Under the pieces are notes generated by a model. The model made no database searches. It was given only the letters and a program-made list of their open reading frames with translations, and was not told the origin of the DNA. The translations under genes were made by a program, and so were the position numbers. A stretch of DNA of 64,000 nt from Prionace glauca (lineage: Eukaryota; Chordata; Chondrichthyes; Carcharhiniformes; Carcharhinidae): assembly GCA_037974335.1 (NCBI GenBank), contig CM075760.1:18446960-18510959 (forward strand). Reading direction: 5' to 3'. The number at the start of each line of letters is the position of its first letter. The stretch's first letter is position 1. Below are positions 32,462 to 43,679 of this stretch, in pieces.

Positions 32462-33950
32462 ATAAACTCAGAAAATAGGTGCAGGAGTAGGCTGTTCAGC
32501 CTTTTGAGCCTGCACCACCATTCAATATGATCATGGTAGTTCATGTACTTTCAGTATCACAGTCCCACTTTCTCTCCATACCCCTTGTCTCTTTAGTCAC
32601 GTCCAGCTCCCTCTTGAACATAGTTAACAAATAGGCCCCAACAGCTTTCTGTGGTACAGAATTCCACAGGTTCACAACATGAAGTTCTTTCTCATCTGTC
32701 TCAGATTGTAACCCCTATTTCTGGACTTCCCCAACATTGGGAACACGTTGGGACAGCATCCAGCCTGTCTAGTCCCATCAGGATTTTAAATCTTTCTACG
32801 AGATCCCTTCTCATTCGAAATTCCAGTGAGTAAAAGTCCAGTCGATCCAGTCTCTCTTCATAAGTCAGTCCTGCCATTCCAGGAACCTTAGCTGGACTCC
32901 CTCAGTAACAAGAATGTCCTTCCTCAGACTAGGAGACCAAAACACACACAATACTCAAGGTGTGACTTCACAAAGGCCCTGCACAACTGAGCAAAACAAT
33001 CTTACTCCTATTCTCAAATCCTCTTACTATGAAGGGCAGCATGCCATTAGCTTTCCTCAATGCCTGCTGTACCTGCATGCCAACCTTCAGCAACTGACCC
33101 ATCATGACACCCAACTCACGTTGCATTTCCTTTTTTCCTAAACTGCCACCATTCAGATAATAATCTTTCTTCCTGTTTTTGCCACCAAAGTTGATAACCT
33201 CACATTTATTCATAGTATTTTGCATTTGCCAAGTATCTGCCCAAGCCACTGTAGCCTCTTAGGAACCTCCTCACAGCACACACGGCCACCCAGCTTAGTG
33301 TCATCTAAAAATTGGAGATATTGCATTCAATTCCTTCATCCAAATTATTAATGTATATTACGGACAGTTGGGGTTACAGCACTGAACCCTGCCGTACCCA
33401 CTAGTCGCTGCTTGCCACTCTGAAAAGGATCCATTTATTCCCACTCTCTGCTTCAGTTTGAGCATAATCTCCCTACTCTTATAAACTAGTCTTTGGCCAA
33501 ATGTCTTCCTGACCACCTGATTGAGAAACTTATCAGCCTTGATTGAACGGCAGAGCAGACTCAATGGGCTGAATGGCCTAATTCTGCTCCTACATCTGAT
33601 GGTCTTATGATCTACCTGTCCAGCCTCCTTCACAGATATCTGGATGTTGACTCCAGGTTCTCTCTGATCCTCTATAATTCTCAGCATCATTCCCTTTATT
33701 GTTCATTCCCTTGTCTTGTCTAATGTCCCAAATTCATTCTCTCTCACTGCTCCAGATTGAATTCCATGAGCCATTTTTCTGCCCATCTGACCAGCCCACT
33801 GATATTTTCCTGCAGTCCACGGCTTTCTTCTGGATTGTTAAACACAAATACAATTGTTGTATCATCTGCAAACTGAATCATGACCCTTACATTTAAGTCT
33901 ATGTCATTGATATATACCACAGAACTGTAGAACCTCATTGGTAACCAGAC
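32462..33950 (-). mobile_element. Old CR1 fragments (two or three)
   Basis: The GGTGCAGGAGTAGGCTGTTC tail at 32470 is followed by reverse-strand remnants of the ORF2 C-terminus. These include KDYYLNGGSLGKKEMQRELGV at 32968-33249, corresponding to the KDYYLRGEKLQQATVQRDLGV region of the intact copy. A second piece at 33700-34043 gives DLNVRVMIQFADDTTIVFVFN, an RT block. Positions 33540-33610 hold another 3' tail, so several insertions overlap. Confidence 0.65.
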
Positions 33951-33954
33951 ACCA

Positions 33955-34096
33955 TAGCGAAGGAAAGGAGGGAGTGTAGAATATAGTGTTACAGTCATTG
34001 CTGGGGTGTAGAAAAAGAGCAACTTAATGCAAGGTAAGTCCATTCAAAAATCTGACAGCAGCAGGGAAGAAGCTGTTGTTGAGTCAGTTGGGACAT
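33955..34096 (-). repeat. LINE tail, left part, interrupted by CR1
   Basis: Reverse copy of the second-type LINE tail, running to the GACAT target duplication (34092-34096). The rest lies at 35398-35640. Confidence 0.7.
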
Positions 34097-35397
34097 TGGT
34101 TTCATTAAAGGGAAGTCGTGTCTGACAAATTTACTGGAGTTCTATGAGGATGTGTCTAGGGCAGTGGATGGAGGAGAGCCGGTGGATGTGGTCTTTCTGG
34201 ATTTTCAGAAGGCGTTTGACAAGGTACCTCACAAGAGGTTATTGCAGAAGGTCAGGGGACATGGAGTTGGGGGTAGGGTGTTAGCGTGGATAGAGGATTG
34301 GTTGTCAAATAGGAGGCAGAGAGTGGGGGTCAATGGATGCTATTCGGATTGGCGGTTGGTGACTAGTGGGGTGCCCCAGGGGTCGGTGCTGGGGCCTCAG
34401 CTATTTACCATTTATATAGATGATCTGGAGGAGGGAACCGAGTGCAGGGTGTCGAAATTTGCTGATGACACCAAGATTGGGGGAAAGGCAAATTGTGCGG
34501 AGGGTGTGGAGAGTCTGCAGAAGGATCTAGATAGGCTGGGCGAATGGGCCAGGAAATGGCAAATGGAATTTAATGTTGGCAAGTGTGAGGTGGTCCACTT
34601 TGGTAGGAGGAATGGTAGGAAGGACTATTACTTACGGGGCGAAAAACTGCAGCAGGCGACGGTGCAGAGGGACCTCGGGGTCCTTGTGCATGAGTCGCAA
34701 AAACCCAGCTTGCAGGTGCAGCAGGTGGTCAGGAAGGCGAATGGGATGCTGGCCTTCATAGCGAAGGGGATTGAATATAAAAGTAGGGAGGTCTTGCTGC
34801 AGCTGTATAGGGCATTGGTGAGGCCGCAGCTGGAGTACTGTGTGCAGTTTTGGGCGCCGCACCTGCGCAAGGATGTTTTGGCCCTGGAGGGAGTGCAGAG
34901 GAGGTTTCCTCGGCTGATACCGGAGTTGAGGGGATTGAGCTATGAGGAGAGGCTGAATAAACTAGGCTTGTACTCGTTAGAGTTTAGAAGAATGAGGGGA
35001 GATCTCATTGAGACGTATAAGGTGATGAATGGGATGGATAGGATAGAGGTGGAGAGACTGTTCCCGCTCAAAAAAGACAGTAGGACTAGGGGGCACAGCC
35101 TCAAGATAAAGGGGGGGCGGTTTAGAACAGAGTTGAGGAGGAACTTCTTCACTCAAAGGGTGGTGAATCTCTGGAATTCTCTGCCCGTTGAAGTGGTGGA
35201 GGCTGCCTCGCTAAATATTTTTAAGAAACGGGTTGATGGGTTTTTGATAAGAGAAGGGATTAAGGGTTATGGGGAGAGGGCGGGAAGGTGGAGCTGAGTC
35301 ACGACAGATCAGCCATGATCTTATTGAATGGCGGGGCAGGCTCAAAGGGCCAGATGGCCTACTCCTGCTCCTATTTCTTATGTTCTTATGTTCTTAT
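34097..35397 (+). mobile_element. CR1 insertion, 5'-truncated, with TSD
   Basis: Young plus-strand copy nearly identical to the 3' third of the full CR1. It starts in GGTTTCATTAAAGGGAAGTC within the RT domain and ends in TTATGTTC repeats. The 5-base GACAT at 34092-34096 recurs at 35398-35402. An open frame of 381 codons (34152-35297) holds FADDTK and the C-terminus; the endonuclease is absent, so it cannot move alone. A Thr-to-Pro change (RRFPRLIP) distinguishes it from the others. Confidence 0.93.
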
Positions 35398-35640
35398 GAC
35401 ATGACCTCAGACTTTTGTATTTTTTTCTCAATGGAAGAAGGTGGAAGAGAGAATGTCTGGAGTGCATGGGGCCCTTAATTATGGTGGCTACTTTGACGAG
35501 GCAGTGGGAAGTGTACAGAGTCAATGGATGAGAGGTTAGTTTGTGTGCTGGATTGGGCTACATTCACAACATTTTGTAGTTCCTTGTGGTCTTGAGCAGA
35601 GCAGAAGCCCGTACCAAGCTGTGATAAACCAGAAACGATG
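35398..35640 (-). repeat. LINE tail, right part
   Basis: Continues the reverse-strand repeat split by the CR1 insertion; ACCTCAGACTTTTGTATTTT and GAAGAAGGTGGAAGAGAGAA are diagnostic. Confidence 0.65.
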
Positions 35641-35664
35641 CTTTCTATGGTTCTATCTGTAAAT

Positions 35665-36020
35665 CTGTGTGAGATCCTGAGGGAGTTTGATAGGGTAGAT
35701 GGGGAGATATTTTCATGAGTGGAAGAGTCTCGAACAAGCTACAAGTTAAAGGCCAGTCATTTAAAACTGAGGTGAGGAGAAATGTCTTCTCACAGAACAT
35801 GGTGAATCTCTGGAATTCTCTGCTCCAAAGGATGGTAGAGACTGAATCATTAGAAGTATTTAGAATGGAGGTGGATAAATATTTGATAGATTGAGGAATA
35901 GAGGGCAATGGGGAAATGGCTCACAAAAGGAGGCCGGTATTGATCAGCTCTGATTGTATTGAACGGCAGGGTCGCTTGAAGGGCCTGGTGGCCTCTCCTG
36001 CTTCTATTTCTTGTGATCAG
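35665..36020 (+). mobile_element. Old CR1 3' fragment
   Basis: Plus-strand remnant of the ORF2 end (NVFSQNMVNLWNSLLQRMVE-like) and tail with GAAGGGCCTGGTGGCCTCTC. Confidence 0.7.
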
Positions 36021-36059
36021 TTGCTGCAGGTCCCAGTTTCCGCCCAGATTGAGGTAAGG

Positions 36060-36610
36060 AATGGAAAGAGGCAGAATGAAAGTGTTTTACTCACAGATGT
36101 TGGAGACGGGGAAGTTTGAGCTGGCTGAAGATCAATCTTCATTTACACAAAGCCCGCGCTCTGATTGGCTGGAGGACCAGCGTCCCTCCGGTCCTCCCAC
36201 ACTTCCCATTGGGCAACACCTCAGCGTGAAGGTCAAGGGTCGCCTCTCTCCGTTGGACATGCGCAGTCCCGGGGAGGGGGAGATCACCGAGCGGCTTCTC
36301 GCTCTGGCCGGAGCCGCCAGCCGCTTGTCTGGAAACATTGGCTCGAGGAGGAGGAGGGGGAGGGGAACAATGGGTGGGGGCGGGGCTCCCTAGTCTGCGC
36401 GTGCGCACTGGAAATCCTAGGACGTCACCGCGGAGCAGGGTGATTCCTATTGGCTGATACAGAGCTCCATTGTGATGTCACAAGAGTTGTCCAATGAGCT
36501 TCAGAGTGAAACCTCCTCCTCTGGGCAACATCTGGGAGGAAATCAATGTCTCCCCCTTTCCATTTCTTTCCTCATTCTGGGGGAAATTGGGAACTTGCAG
36601 CAACTGAAGG
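36060..36610 (+). promoter_or_regulatory. Promoter and untranslated exon 1 of zinc-finger gene 2
   Basis: Contains an inverted CCAAT (TGATTGGCTGG, about 36161), GGACATGCGCAGTCC (NRF1-like, about 36255), GGGGGCGGGGCTCCC (GC box, about 36376), GCGCGTGCGCACTGG (about 36398), GACGTCACC (CRE-like, 36421) and CTATTGGCTG (second CCAAT, about 36448). The end of the conserved region, GCAACTGAAGG, is followed by GTAAGG at 36611, a likely splice donor. The whole block recurs around 47.1-49.4 kb and in reverse at 22.9-23.5 kb. The transcription start is not determined. Confidence 0.75.
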
Positions 36611-37012
36611 GTAAGGGAGTGAATCCAGTCTGTATATTCCACACGATTTTAGTCCAGTCATATCTGTCTGGCAGCCTGCATGGAGATTTTCAGCTAGTGA
36701 CGTTTGCTACCAAATAAACCTGGTGTTGTGAGACTTCTTACTGTGTTTACCCCAGTCCAACACCGGCACCTCCACATCCAGGATAGGAAGCAGTGAGCAT
36801 GGATCTGTCAATCGGCCTCAATCATCAACTTTAGGAGAATTGGGAGGGTGAATATTAGCTACAACAGAGTGAGAATGGAGCGAGTGTGTGAGATGGAGAT
36901 TTGTAGCCTTTGTGGAATGAGAGAGAAAGAATGTTTCATAGAAACTGGAATTGTCTGTTCTGAATTTTGATCCTGTACTGATACTGATGACTTGTGTCAA
37001 CTTGTTTTACAG

Positions 37013-37342
37013 GATATTGAAAGAGGAATCACAGGCTGAAATTTCAAATGTCAGGTCTAGATCTGGCAGAGTCATATTCCTTGGAACCTGAATATCATCG
37101 GCCATTGAATCTGGAAGGAGATTTGAAAAGATTTCAAACATCAGTGTGATTGGAAAAGCATCAACATACTTCCACATTCAAGTGAGAGTGTTCCAGTGCA
37201 CTGACTGAAGAGCTTTAACCAGTTACACAGCCTGAATAAATATCACACCATTCACAGTGGGGAGAGACTGAACACGAGTTGTGTGTGTGGACGAGTCTTG
37301 AACTGATTGTCCACCCAAGGCAGAGGCAAGGTAGCCTGCATC
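37013..37342 (+). other. 5' part of coding exon, gene 2
   Basis: An acceptor (CTTGTTTTACAG, ending at 37012) precedes GATATTGAAAGAGG, conserved in the exons of genes 5 and 6 and in the orphan at 39759. The stretch up to the ATG contains a decayed finger (about 37195-37260) that is no longer in frame. Confidence 0.65.
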
Positions 37343-38245
37343 ATGGAGAAACCATGGAAATGTGCAGACTGTGGAAAGAGATACAGATCCCCATCTCTGC
37401 TGGATGCTCATCGGCGCAGCCACACTGGGGAGAGGCCGTTCATCTGCTCTCAGTGTGGGGAGGGATTCATTCGACACTCCCACCTGCAGTTACACAAGCG
37501 AGTTCACACTGGAGAGAGACCATTCACCTGCTCTCAGTGTGGAAAAGGATTTACTGTGTTATCCACTTTGCAGAGACACCAACGAATTCACACAGGGGAG
37601 AGGCCATTCACCTGCTCTGAGTGTGGGAAGGGATTCAACCAGTTATCCAATTTGCGGACACATCAGCGAATTCACACTGGGGAGAGGCCATTCACCTGCT
37701 CTCAGTGTGAGAAGAGATTCACTCGGTTATCCGACCTGCAGGCACATCAGCACATTCACACTGGGGAGAGGCCGTTCACCTGCTCTCAGTGTGGGAAGGG
37801 ATTCACTCGGTCATCTGACATGCAGAAGCACAAACAAATTCACACTGGGGAGAGGCTGTTCATCTGCTCTCAGTGTGGGAAGGGATTCACTCAATTTTCC
37901 AACCTGCGGACACACCAGCGTGTTCATACTGGGGTGGGTCTGTTCATCTGCTCTCAGTGTGGGAAGGGATTCACTCAATTGTCCAGCCTGCAGAGACACC
38001 AGCGTGTTCATACTGGGGAGAAGCCGTTCACCTGCTCTCAGTGTGGAAAGGGATTCACTGGACAATTCCACCTGCAGAGACACCAGCTAGTTCACACTGG
38101 GGAGAAGCTGTTTACCTGCTCTCAGTGTGGGAAGGGTTTCAGTCAGTTATCCAACCTGCAGAGACACCAGCGAGTTCACATGGGGAGAGGCCATTCACCT
38201 GCTCTCAGTGTGGGAAGGAATTCACTCAGTTATCCCACCTGCTGA
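37343..38245 (+). CDS. Poly-C2H2 zinc-finger protein, 10 fingers plus a frameshifted 11th (gene 2)
   Basis: The ATG of [11 protein letters not shown] at 37343 is chosen because all paralogues start there. Ten intact C2H2 fingers follow, mostly TGERPF-linked; the linker before finger 8 is TGVGLF. Directly after finger 10 the expected CACACTGGGG reads CACATGGGG, a one-base loss. It shifts the frame, adds about 20 unrelated residues and removes a final finger still readable in the next frame to 38256. The protein is otherwise open. Contact positions differ finger by finger (SPSLLDA, RHSHLQL, VLSTLQR, RLSDLQA, GQFHLQR). No effector domain is visible. It is likely a nuclear DNA-binding protein. 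Confidence 0.88.
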   Translation: MEKPWKCADCGKRYRSPSLLDAHRRSHTGERPFICSQCGEGFIRHSHLQLHKRVHTGERPFTCSQCGKGFTVLSTLQRHQRIHTGERPFTCSECGKGFNQLSNLRTHQRIHTGERPFTCSQCEKRFTRLSDLQAHQHIHTGERPFTCSQCGKGFTRSSDMQKHKQIHTGERLFICSQCGKGFTQFSNLRTHQRVHTGVGLFICSQCGKGFTQLSSLQRHQRVHTGEKPFTCSQCGKGFTGQFHLQRHQLVHTGEKLFTCSQCGKGFSQLSNLQRHQRVHMGRGHSPALSVGRNSLSYPTC

Positions 38246-38519
38246 GACATCAGTGAGGTTACACTGGGGAGAAACCTGCTCAGTGTATAAAAAGGGTTCA
38301 GAATTTCATCACAGCTGCTGAGGCACCAACAAGTTCACAGGGGTTGGATTCTGCTGTTATTGTTTCTGTTCTCACATCCAGGACTGCATTTTGTTTACTC
38401 TCACAGTTGGACATTGGAGCGGGTTGGAGGGTTTCTTTCTGCTGGACTGGCTGGACTCAGCCTCCAGTGGGCTGATGCTCTTTGAGTCTTTTTGCGAATA
38501 CCTTGTTTTAAATTTCACA

Positions 38520-39020
38520 AGAATCACAGAGTGACAGGGTGTTACGAAGTTTAGAGATATTTAGTCAGCATTTCTGTCTGAAACACCCCCTAAATGCCCA
38601 TCCAATTTCCTTTGTAATTGTTTATTGTCTCCATTTCCTCCACCTTCGTAGGCAGCAAGTTCCAAATCATTACCATTCGCTGCATCAAAATATTCTTCCT
38701 CACGTTCTCCCTACATCCCTGACCCAAAACCTTAAATCTGTGTCCCCCCTCGTCCTTGTGCCATCAGCGAATGGGAACAACTTTTCTTTGTCCATCTACT
38801 AGAGTCATGAATAGGTCACTGACCATGGGACGGCGGCGCGGGCTCGTTGGGCCGAAGGGCCTGTTTCCCGTGCTGTTTTTGTTCTTTGTATTGTATACCA
38901 TCTTATCTAAACCTGACCACCTCTATCAAATCTCCCCTCAACCTCCTTTGCTCCAAGGGGAACAACCCCAGCCTGACATTGACAATAAAGAACAAACAGA
39001 ATATGTTAGTACCTGAAATC
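38520..39020 (-). mobile_element. Old CR1 fragment with a small SINE insertion
   Basis: The reverse strand gives a CR1 ORF2 end and a tail through CTTAAATCTGTGTCCCC. A short SINE tail (about 38820-38885, GGCGCGGGCTCGTTGGGCCG) interrupts it. The same CR1 fossil lies 3' of genes 5 (54815-54995) and 6 (61935-62290) in the same orientation relative to the gene. Confidence 0.75.
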
Positions 39021-39589
39021 AAATGGGAATATTGAATTTCTGTTGTAAAGATATTGTGAATAAATTGTCCTGGACAATAATGAAATTGGGATAACTCACC
39101 TTAGGTGTGGATGAATGGAATATATCAATCTGGTATCCACCTACAGTTAGTGAAAGTCTGGAACGTGTAGCAGGAAATCACTCCCTAACAGCACTGTGGG
39201 TGTATTTACAGGCACTGTAGCAGTTCAGGAAGGCAGTGTTGGGGTTGACCATGGCTGAGGCAGCAACATACAGACACATATTCTGTTATAATTGAAGGAC
39301 TGCAGATTGAATGTGAGGCATTATGGGACTGGACTGTCTTGATCACATTCCTGTGACTGCTCAGTTTCTGCAATTACTGACCATTAAAGCTGCTTAGCAG
39401 GGCCCTGACAGACGACCTGGTGAGAATATTTACTTGGAATGAGTTGGAATTAAGCTTATCCCAGGACCGGCTTGTGTTCAGAGGCTGAGATACCCAAATC
39501 TGTAAAAAATCTGACCAATCAACAAACAGTGGTAGGTAGTTGGTGAAGAAGCGTTCTCAGGCATTGTTTAAATTATTTTATCCCAAATT

Positions 39590-39740
39590 TAGAACATAGA
39601 ACATAGAACATTACAGCACAAACAGGCTCTTCGGCCCTCGAGTTGCGCAGATCACATCAACCCCACCAATCTATAGACCTATCTATAACCCCCAATCCCA
39701 TTAAACCCCATATATCTATCCTGGACTGACGGTGATGAGT
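39590..39740 (-). mobile_element. CR1-related LINE tail
   Basis: ACATAGAACATAGAACATTA start and AGGCTCTTCGGCCC block; same subfamily as 6284 and 22520. Confidence 0.7.
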
Positions 39741-39758
39741 TTTCTCAACTTTTTACAG

Positions 39759-39840
39759 GATATTGGAAGTGGTGGATTGGCAGATGGAAAACAGAAACTG
39801 AACATCACGTCTGACAAAGCCATTTGAGTTATAATAAAGG
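39759..39840 (+). pseudogene. Orphan zinc-finger exon start
   Basis: An acceptor (CAACTTTTTACAG, ending at 39758) and GATATTGGAAGTGG match the coding-exon starts of genes 2, 5 and 6. The homology continues through AACTGAACATCACG and stops near 39840. No fingers follow in the next kilobases on this strand, so a gene was truncated here. Confidence 0.65.
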
Positions 39841-39844
39841 AGAA

Positions 39845-40495
39845 CTAAGCATCTTGTATCTTATTTTAATCAAGGAGTTGTGAGCTTATAGTGTTCTGTT
39901 GCTTTAGGAAGCTATAGCTAAGAGAATGCTGAGGATTCATTGTTTGATATTTACGAGCTGTGAGAACCTGTATGTTTCATTCGTTTATGTGGATGTTTGT
40001 AGATGTGTTTTATCATTGTTTTGGGCTACATTTGTTAAGGTTTATCTTTCTGGGGATTTAACCTTACCTTGAGTCTTTAATTAAAGGTATTTCTTGAAGT
40101 TCAAAAACAGAACCACAAAAACGCTTAAGGAATTCATTTTGGTCATTCTTGTAAAGCACATGCTAAGTTTCTCTGCTTGTGTATGGATGATATTTGTGGG
40201 TTGATTGCTTCAAGCTTTGAGGATTTCTGTCTGTGATTTAAATCAAACAGATTTTCAAAAAAAGTTTAATTAATAAAGCTTTTTTTTCAAAAGTTATGAG
40301 CCTGGAGCCATATTTACTGGCCAGAGACCTGATTCCAGGATTTTTTACTTAACATGTGGGAATTTTAATCTGGATACAATTCACACATGTGAGAATGAAA
40401 GTTTTAATTTGTCGTGGTTATTTAAAATTTGGGAGATGTGAAATGATTCCGACCAATCTGGTGTTGGATTGATCTTTGGTTAAACTTCCAATCAG
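39845..40495. other. No feature recognised
   Basis: AT-rich sequence without open frames. Confidence 0.4.
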
Positions 40496-40497
40496 AG

Positions 40498-40850
40498 TTG
40501 AGAGGGTCAGCTTATGAGGAGAGACTGAGTGGACTGGAATTATACTCACTGGAATTCAGAACAATGAGAGGAGCTTTTCTAGAAACATATAAAATTATGA
40601 ATATAGTATATATAAAATTATCAGAATAGATAAGATAGAAGTAGGGAGGTTGTTTCAATTGGCAGGTGAAACTCGAACTAGGGGCCATTGCCTCAAAATA
40701 AGGGGGTACAGATTTAGAACTGAGTTGAGGAGGAACTTCTTCATGCAAAGTTTGTTTATTTATTAGTCACAAATAAGGCTTACATTCACACTACAGTGAA
40801 GTTACTTTGAAATTCCACTAGTTGCTACACTCCAGCACATTCTGTGGCAT
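40498..40850 (+). mobile_element. CR1 fragment joined to a SINE piece
   Basis: CR1 ORF2 C-terminal region (SAYEERLSGLELYSLEFRTM-like), broken after AGGAACTTCTTCATGCAAAG; then a SINE tail (ATTAGTCACAAATAAGGCTT). Confidence 0.65.
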
Positions 40851-41204
40851 TCCCTGCCAGTGTTTGTTGAATGTTTTTAAGGCAAAGGATAGATAAATTC
40901 TTCAACCGTAAAGAAGAGAACACTCACATTGGTATGCCTATCCTGCCAGTAGATTTGCAGGATTTTGTGGAAACAACATTAGTGACATCTCTTCAGGGAT
41001 TCGAGGTGTGTGCTGTACGTTGCCCATGCTTCTGATGGATACAAGAGGGCAGAGACCACGGCTGCTCTGTGGAACATGAGGCTGGTGCTGGATCTGAGTC
41101 TTGAGCTTCAAACACTCTGTTCCTCATGCGTCCGAAGCCTGTAGTGATTAATTGGAGTTGATGCTGGGTTTCGTCTTTTCATCTTTGTATCTGCCTGTGT
41201 CGAC

Positions 41205-41610
41205 AGGAGGCTCCCCAGAAGGCTGAGGGGGGACATGGTTGAGGTGTATAAGATTATGAGGGGTATGGACAGGGTGATTAGGAAGCAGCTGTATCCCTTA
41301 TTTGAAGGGTCAATAATAAGGTGGCATCATTTTAAGGTGAGGGACAGGAGGTTTTGGGGAATTTGAAGAAAAATGTTTTCACTCAGAGGGTGGTGAGAGT
41401 CTGGAATTCACTGTCTGGGTGGGTAGTAGAGGCAGGAAACCTCACAACCTTTAAAAAGCACATGGATGAGCATTGGAATGTTTTGACAGTTCAAACACCA
41501 TCAGTCAAGTGCTGGAAAGTGGTTAATGCAAATTTAGTATAGTTTTGTCAGTGCAGACTTGATGGGCTGAAAGGCCCTTTCTGTACTGTATGACTCTATG
41601 AGTTGTGAAC
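41205..41610 (+). mobile_element. CR1-related LINE 3' fragment
   Basis: KNVFTQRVVRVWNSLSGWVVE and a tail GGCTGAAAGGCCCTTTCTGT ending in GACTCTATG, an eight-base type terminus. It ends directly beside the stop of gene 3. Confidence 0.75.
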
Positions 41611-42357
41611 TCGCTGGTGTTTCTGCAGTCGGGATGAGTGAGTGAATCCCGTCTCACACACGGTGCAGGTGAACGGTCTCTCCCCAGTGTGAACTCGCTG
41701 GTGTTTCCGCAGGGCAGATGATGATCTGAATCTCTTTGTGCAGTGAGAGCAGCTGAACAGTCTCTCCTCAGTGTGAATGCGCTGGTGGGACATCATTAGC
41801 TGAGAGCTTTTGAAATCCCTCCCACGGTCGGAGCATTTAAAGGGTCTCTCCTGGGTGTGAATGACATTGTGCCTCAGCAAGTAAGGCAACTGACTGAAAT
41901 CTTTCCCACACACAGAACAAGTGAACGGCCTCTCCCCAGTGTGAACTAACTGGTGTCTCCGCAGACCTGATGCCACACTGAATCCTTTCCCACACACAGA
42001 GCAAGTGAACGGCCTCTCCCCAGTGTGAACTCGCTGATGGCTCTGCAAATCAATTAACTGAGTGAATCCCTTCCCACACACAGAGCAGATGAAAGGTCTC
42101 TCCCCAGTGTGAAATCGCTGGTGTCTCTGCAGACTGGATAATCGAGTGAATCCTTTCCCAATCTCAGAGCAAGTGAATGGCCTTTCCCCAGTGTGAACTC
42201 GTTGGTGTCTCTGTAAATCAATTATTTGAGTGTATCCCTTCCCACACACAGAGCAGGTGAACGGTCTCTCCCCAGAGTGACTGCGCCGATGAATTTCCAG
42301 CTGAGATGGAAAACTGAATCCTTTCCCACAGTCCGCACATTTCCACGGTTTCTCCAT
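41596..42357 (-). CDS. Poly-C2H2 zinc-finger protein, 9 fingers, two lacking a cysteine (gene 3)
   Basis: The ATG at 42357 ([11 protein letters not shown]) begins 253 codons with nine finger units. The frame is open further upstream, but only from a TTG. The exon probably begins at 42713, after TTTGACAG on the minus strand. In finger 3 the second zinc Cys is Ile (CSEIGKGF) and in finger 7 it is Arg (CSDRGRDF), so these two cannot bind zinc normally. The other seven have complete ligands. It resembles gene 4 more than the other genes (shared CSVCGKGF and ERPFKCSD blocks). It may be functional with a weakened array, or in early decay. Its promoter is not identified. Confidence 0.85.
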   Translation of the reverse strand: MEKPWKCADCGKGFSFPSQLEIHRRSHSGERPFTCSVCGKGYTQIIDLQRHQRVHTGERPFTCSEIGKGFTRLSSLQRHQRFHTGERPFICSVCGKGFTQLIDLQSHQRVHTGERPFTCSVCGKGFSVASGLRRHQLVHTGERPFTCSVCGKDFSQLPYLLRHNVIHTQERPFKCSDRGRDFKSSQLMMSHQRIHTEERLFSCSHCTKRFRSSSALRKHQRVHTGERPFTCTVCETGFTHSSRLQKHQRVHNS

Positions 42358-43249
42358 GGTGCGGGTGTCCTTGTGACTCTCCAGGTTAAACAATCAGTTA
42401 AATGTCACACAGAACACAGGTACAGTCTCTCCTCGCTGTGAAGTTGTGATGTATTTTCAGGCTGTATAACTGGTTAAAGCTCTTTCCACACACAGTGCAC
42501 TGGAACACTCTCACTCGGGTGTGTTTGTTTTGCTGCTTTTCCAGTCACACTGATGCTTAAAATCTTCTGAAGCAGACAGAACAGAGAAACATTTCTCCTT
42601 CTAGATTCAAAGGTCAATGATGTTGAGGTCCTGATGAATTGAGTGACTCTGTCACATGCTGATGTGATGTTTGATTTGAGATTTCTGTCTGTAAATCCTC
42701 ACCTTCTGATACCCTGTCAAAGGAATTTACACAAGTCATCAGTGTCAGTACAGAATAGAAATTCAGAACAGACAATTCTAGTTTCTATGTAACATTCTTT
42801 CCTCTCTCATTCCCCAAAAGCTGTAAATCTCCTTCCACGCTCTCCCTCTATTCTCACTTTGCTGTTCACCCTCTCAATTCTCCTGAAGGTGCTGATTGAG
42901 GCAGATTGACAGATCCATGCTCACTGCTTCCTGTCCTGGACACAGAGCTGAAAATCTCCATGCAGGCTACCAGACAGATGTCTCTCATACGGGATAAAAG
43001 TGTAATATAACAGGAAATTATTTGAATAATAGCAGAGCAGGGATTTAAGGAATATTTATACTTAGGTAGGGACAGCATCTGATCTGGAACTCGCTGCCTA
43101 TGAAGATGGTGGAACTGAAAATGTTCAATCATTTCAAAATGAAATTGGGCGCGCATTCAAAGAAAATAAAACTTGCAGGGGAATGTTGGCAAAGAAATAG
43201 AATAGGACTGATTGGTTCATTCTGTAGAGAATCAATCTGCAGTCCATAA

Positions 43250-43378
43250 CATGATGTGGAGATGTCTGCATTGGACTGGGGTGGGCGCAGTAAGAATTCT
43301 CACATCAGGTGAACATCTCTGCTACCAAATAAACCTGTTGGACTGTAACCTGGTATTGTGAGACTTCTTACTGTCTGT
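43250..43378. repeat. Fold-back of Penelope-like tails
   Basis: An antisense tail (about 43253-43312) meets a sense tail (about 43318-43378). It ends ACTTCTTACTGT and starts near ACAGTAAGAA-type sequence, so the pair can fold into a hairpin. A SINE 3' piece (43385-43570) follows. Confidence 0.7.
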
Positions 43379-43679
43379 CAGATATACAGGTTAGGTTGAT
43401 TGCCCATGCTCAATTGCCACTTAGTGTCTCAGGATGTGTGGATTGGGGGGATTAGCGGGGTAATTCTGTCGTAAATCCGGGAGAGGGCCTGGGAAGAATG
43501 CTCTGTTGGAGAGTCAGCGCAGACTTGATGGGCCAAAAGGCCTCCTTCTGCACTGTAGGGATTCTGTGATTCAAGTTACATAAGAACATAACAACATAAG
43601 AAATAGGAGCAGGAGTAGGCCATCTGGCCCTTCGAGCCTGCCCCGCCATTCAATAAGATCATGGCTGATCTGTCGTGAC

